Shown here: positions 14,102 through 14,987 of the stretch, one piece after another
Position numbering within the stretch: position 1 is the stretch's first letter
How the letters are laid out: every line of letters starts with the position of its first letter
Assembly: GCA_963719025.1 (NCBI GenBank)
Contig: CAVRBK010000070.1
Coordinates: 1 to 14,987 of the forward strand
Length of the DNA: 14,987 nucleotides
From: Thiosocius sp963719025
Lineage (GTDB): Bacteria; Pseudomonadota; Gammaproteobacteria; Chromatiales; Chromatiaceae
Reading direction: 5' to 3'
Position numbers and translations under genes: made by a program
The notes under the pieces: model-generated
Told to the model about the DNA's origin: nothing
Database searches by the model: none
What the model saw: only the letters and a program-made list of their open reading frames with translations

Positions 14102-14578
14102 TCACTTCGGGAACAGGAAGGTCACCTGGAACCTGAGCCCCCAATCAGGTCCGCCCGTTGGGGTATCGACATAGTTGCGATAGCCGAGCTGCAGACTGAC
14201 CGGTTGCTTGCCGAATTTCACTAACTGGCTGACAGTCAGGTTGATCGGGACAGTCCACTCCTCGTCCTTCCAGTTATAGCTGGACTCGGTATTTATCCCG
14301 AAGGTCGTGTTTTTCTTCGTGGTGTAGAAAAGGAACGGCTGGAGGTACAGGGAGCTGACATCTTTGTCGTCGTCGCCGGAGACCGACCACAACTGGTTGG
14401 CCAGCGCACCGTAGGTCCAGCCGCTATCCTGCTTCAATACCACGGCCGTCGGCCCGATGCTGAACTTATCCGAGGTGAGGCCATCGCCGCCGGTCGGAAG
14501 CGACAGCGCAGGCCCCGCGCCCCAGATCCAGCCGCCCGCCGTCGGCGCCTTGGGGCCGATGAAGAAGCTTTGCACGAT
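14102..14578 (-). pseudogene. Outer-membrane transporter-like barrel, N-terminally truncated
   Basis: About 158 C-terminal residues survive: IVQSFFIGPKAPTAGGWIWG, GPALSLPTGGD, SIGPTAVVLKQDSGWTYGAL, LWSVSGDDDKDVSSLYLQPF, then the closing strands KQPVSLQLGYRN and DWGLRFQVTFLFPK with TGA at 14102. These match the outer-membrane family labelled 'transporter' or, misleadingly, 'neuromedin U' in databases, which is normally about twice as long. The N-terminal half is missing: upstream of about 14580 the same frame becomes a LeuA fragment. So the gene is cut by a junction, most likely an assembly chimera, and the true gene is probably intact in the organism. It lies 120 bp upstream of the MscS gene on the same strand. 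Confidence 0.75.
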
Positions 14579-14987
14579 CGCCACGATCTCGGTCCCGCGC
14601 GCGTGGCCGATCGCCGCCGGGTCGATGCACCTCGTAGTTCTCGCGCCACTTGAGCACGCCGTCCTGGTGGATGCCCGACGCGTGGCGGAACGCGTTCGCG
14701 CCCGACCACCGCCTTGTTCGGCGGCACCGCGATGCCGCTGCGCCGCTCGACCAGCGCGCGAGAGCGCGCAGATGCCGCGCGCGTCCACGGCGGTGTGCAC
14801 GCCCAGCGCGCCGCCGTGCACCTGCAGCGCCATCACCACCTCCTCGAAGGAGGTGTTGCCCGGCGCGCTCGCCGATGCCGTTCACCGCCACCTCCAGCTG
14901 GCGCGCGCCGCCGCGGACCGCGGCCAGGGCGTTGGCCGTGGCCAGGCCGAGGTCGTCCTGGCCGTGGAAGGACAGCACGACGTCGGC
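14579..14987 (-). pseudogene. leuA: 2-isopropylmalate synthase (LeuA) internal fragment with four frameshifts
   Basis: Read on the minus strand from the window edge, the sequence encodes SFHGQDDLGLATANALAAV, then ARQLEVAVNGIGERAG, NTSFEEVVMALQVHGGALGV, ICALSRLVERRSGIAVPPNK, AVVGANAFRHASGIHQDGVL and KWRENYEVIDPAAIGH, ending GTEI. This is the second half of the LeuA catalytic domain (NGIGERAGN and SGIHQDG are family signatures). To read it, single surplus bases must be dropped near 14860, 14755, 14702 and 14627. Base composition is far more GC-rich than the rest of the window. No leu operon neighbours are present. The piece ends abruptly at the barrel gene around 14576-14584, where GATCGTG occurs twice. 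A related homocitrate or citramalate synthase is less likely. Confidence 0.8.

Noticed and set aside
13133..14224. 363-codon plus-strand open frame
   Set aside because: It lies opposite the strongly supported MscS gene and the barrel fragment; the translation shows no domain and a mirror-like composition of a high-GC antisense frame.
14102..14839. Genuine LeuA-barrel fusion protein
   Set aside because: The joined frame needs LeuA to be read out of frame for much of its length, the composition changes sharply at the joint, and both partners are truncated there.

Overview
The window reads as chromosomal DNA of a Gram-negative bacterium, most likely a moderately GC-rich gammaproteobacterium. 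The support is several outer-membrane beta-barrels, two lipoboxes, AsmA, MipA/OmpV, MscS and RayT/REP-style palindromes. No rRNA, tRNA or CRISPR array is visible. Except for one toxin-antitoxin pair, every gene lies on the minus strand, so the order of transcription runs from high to low coordinates. Nearly every product is exported or membrane-bound.

Layout in coordinate order. 1-2576: an outer-membrane barrel gene cut by the window edge, a glycine-zipper protein with a duplicated unit, a secreted four-cysteine protein, a tiny exported protein and a DUF2092 (LolA-like) periplasmic protein; the last three form a tight operon. 2696-4235: an AT-richer MipA/OmpV gene next to the 3' stump of a DUF3313-like gene, bounded by two ~75-bp direct repeats. 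Upstream of MipA lies a 264-bp MITE-like element with 32-bp terminal inverted repeats at CTAG/TA, whose interior folds into two further long hairpins. 4345-8500: AsmA-family protein, alpha/beta-hydrolase (their genes overlap by ATGA) and a small lipoprotein. 8664-9437: a SHOCT-domain protein and a second four-cysteine protein, paralogous to the one at 1057-1467. 9606-10935: a patatin-like phospholipase lipoprotein with an apparent one-base frameshift near 9915. 10936-12013: dispersed repeats and hairpins around a Phd/YefM-ParE toxin-antitoxin module. 12014-13981: a large MscS-family channel. 14102-14578: the C-terminal half of an outer-membrane transporter-like barrel. 14579-14987: a much GC-richer stretch encoding an internal piece of 2-isopropylmalate synthase (LeuA) with four single-base insertions, joined abruptly to the barrel gene; this looks like a chimeric or low-quality contig end.

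Taken together, 1-10935 looks like an envelope/lipid-handling neighbourhood: a LolA-like protein, AsmA, two lipid-hydrolase-type enzymes, lipoproteins and barrels, plus a paralogous pair of small secreted cysteine proteins of unknown function. The shared theme is inference from family membership. The best candidates for something undescribed are the three-armed MITE-like element, the secreted cysteine-protein family with its DUF2092 partner genes, and the repeat-bounded TA cassette.
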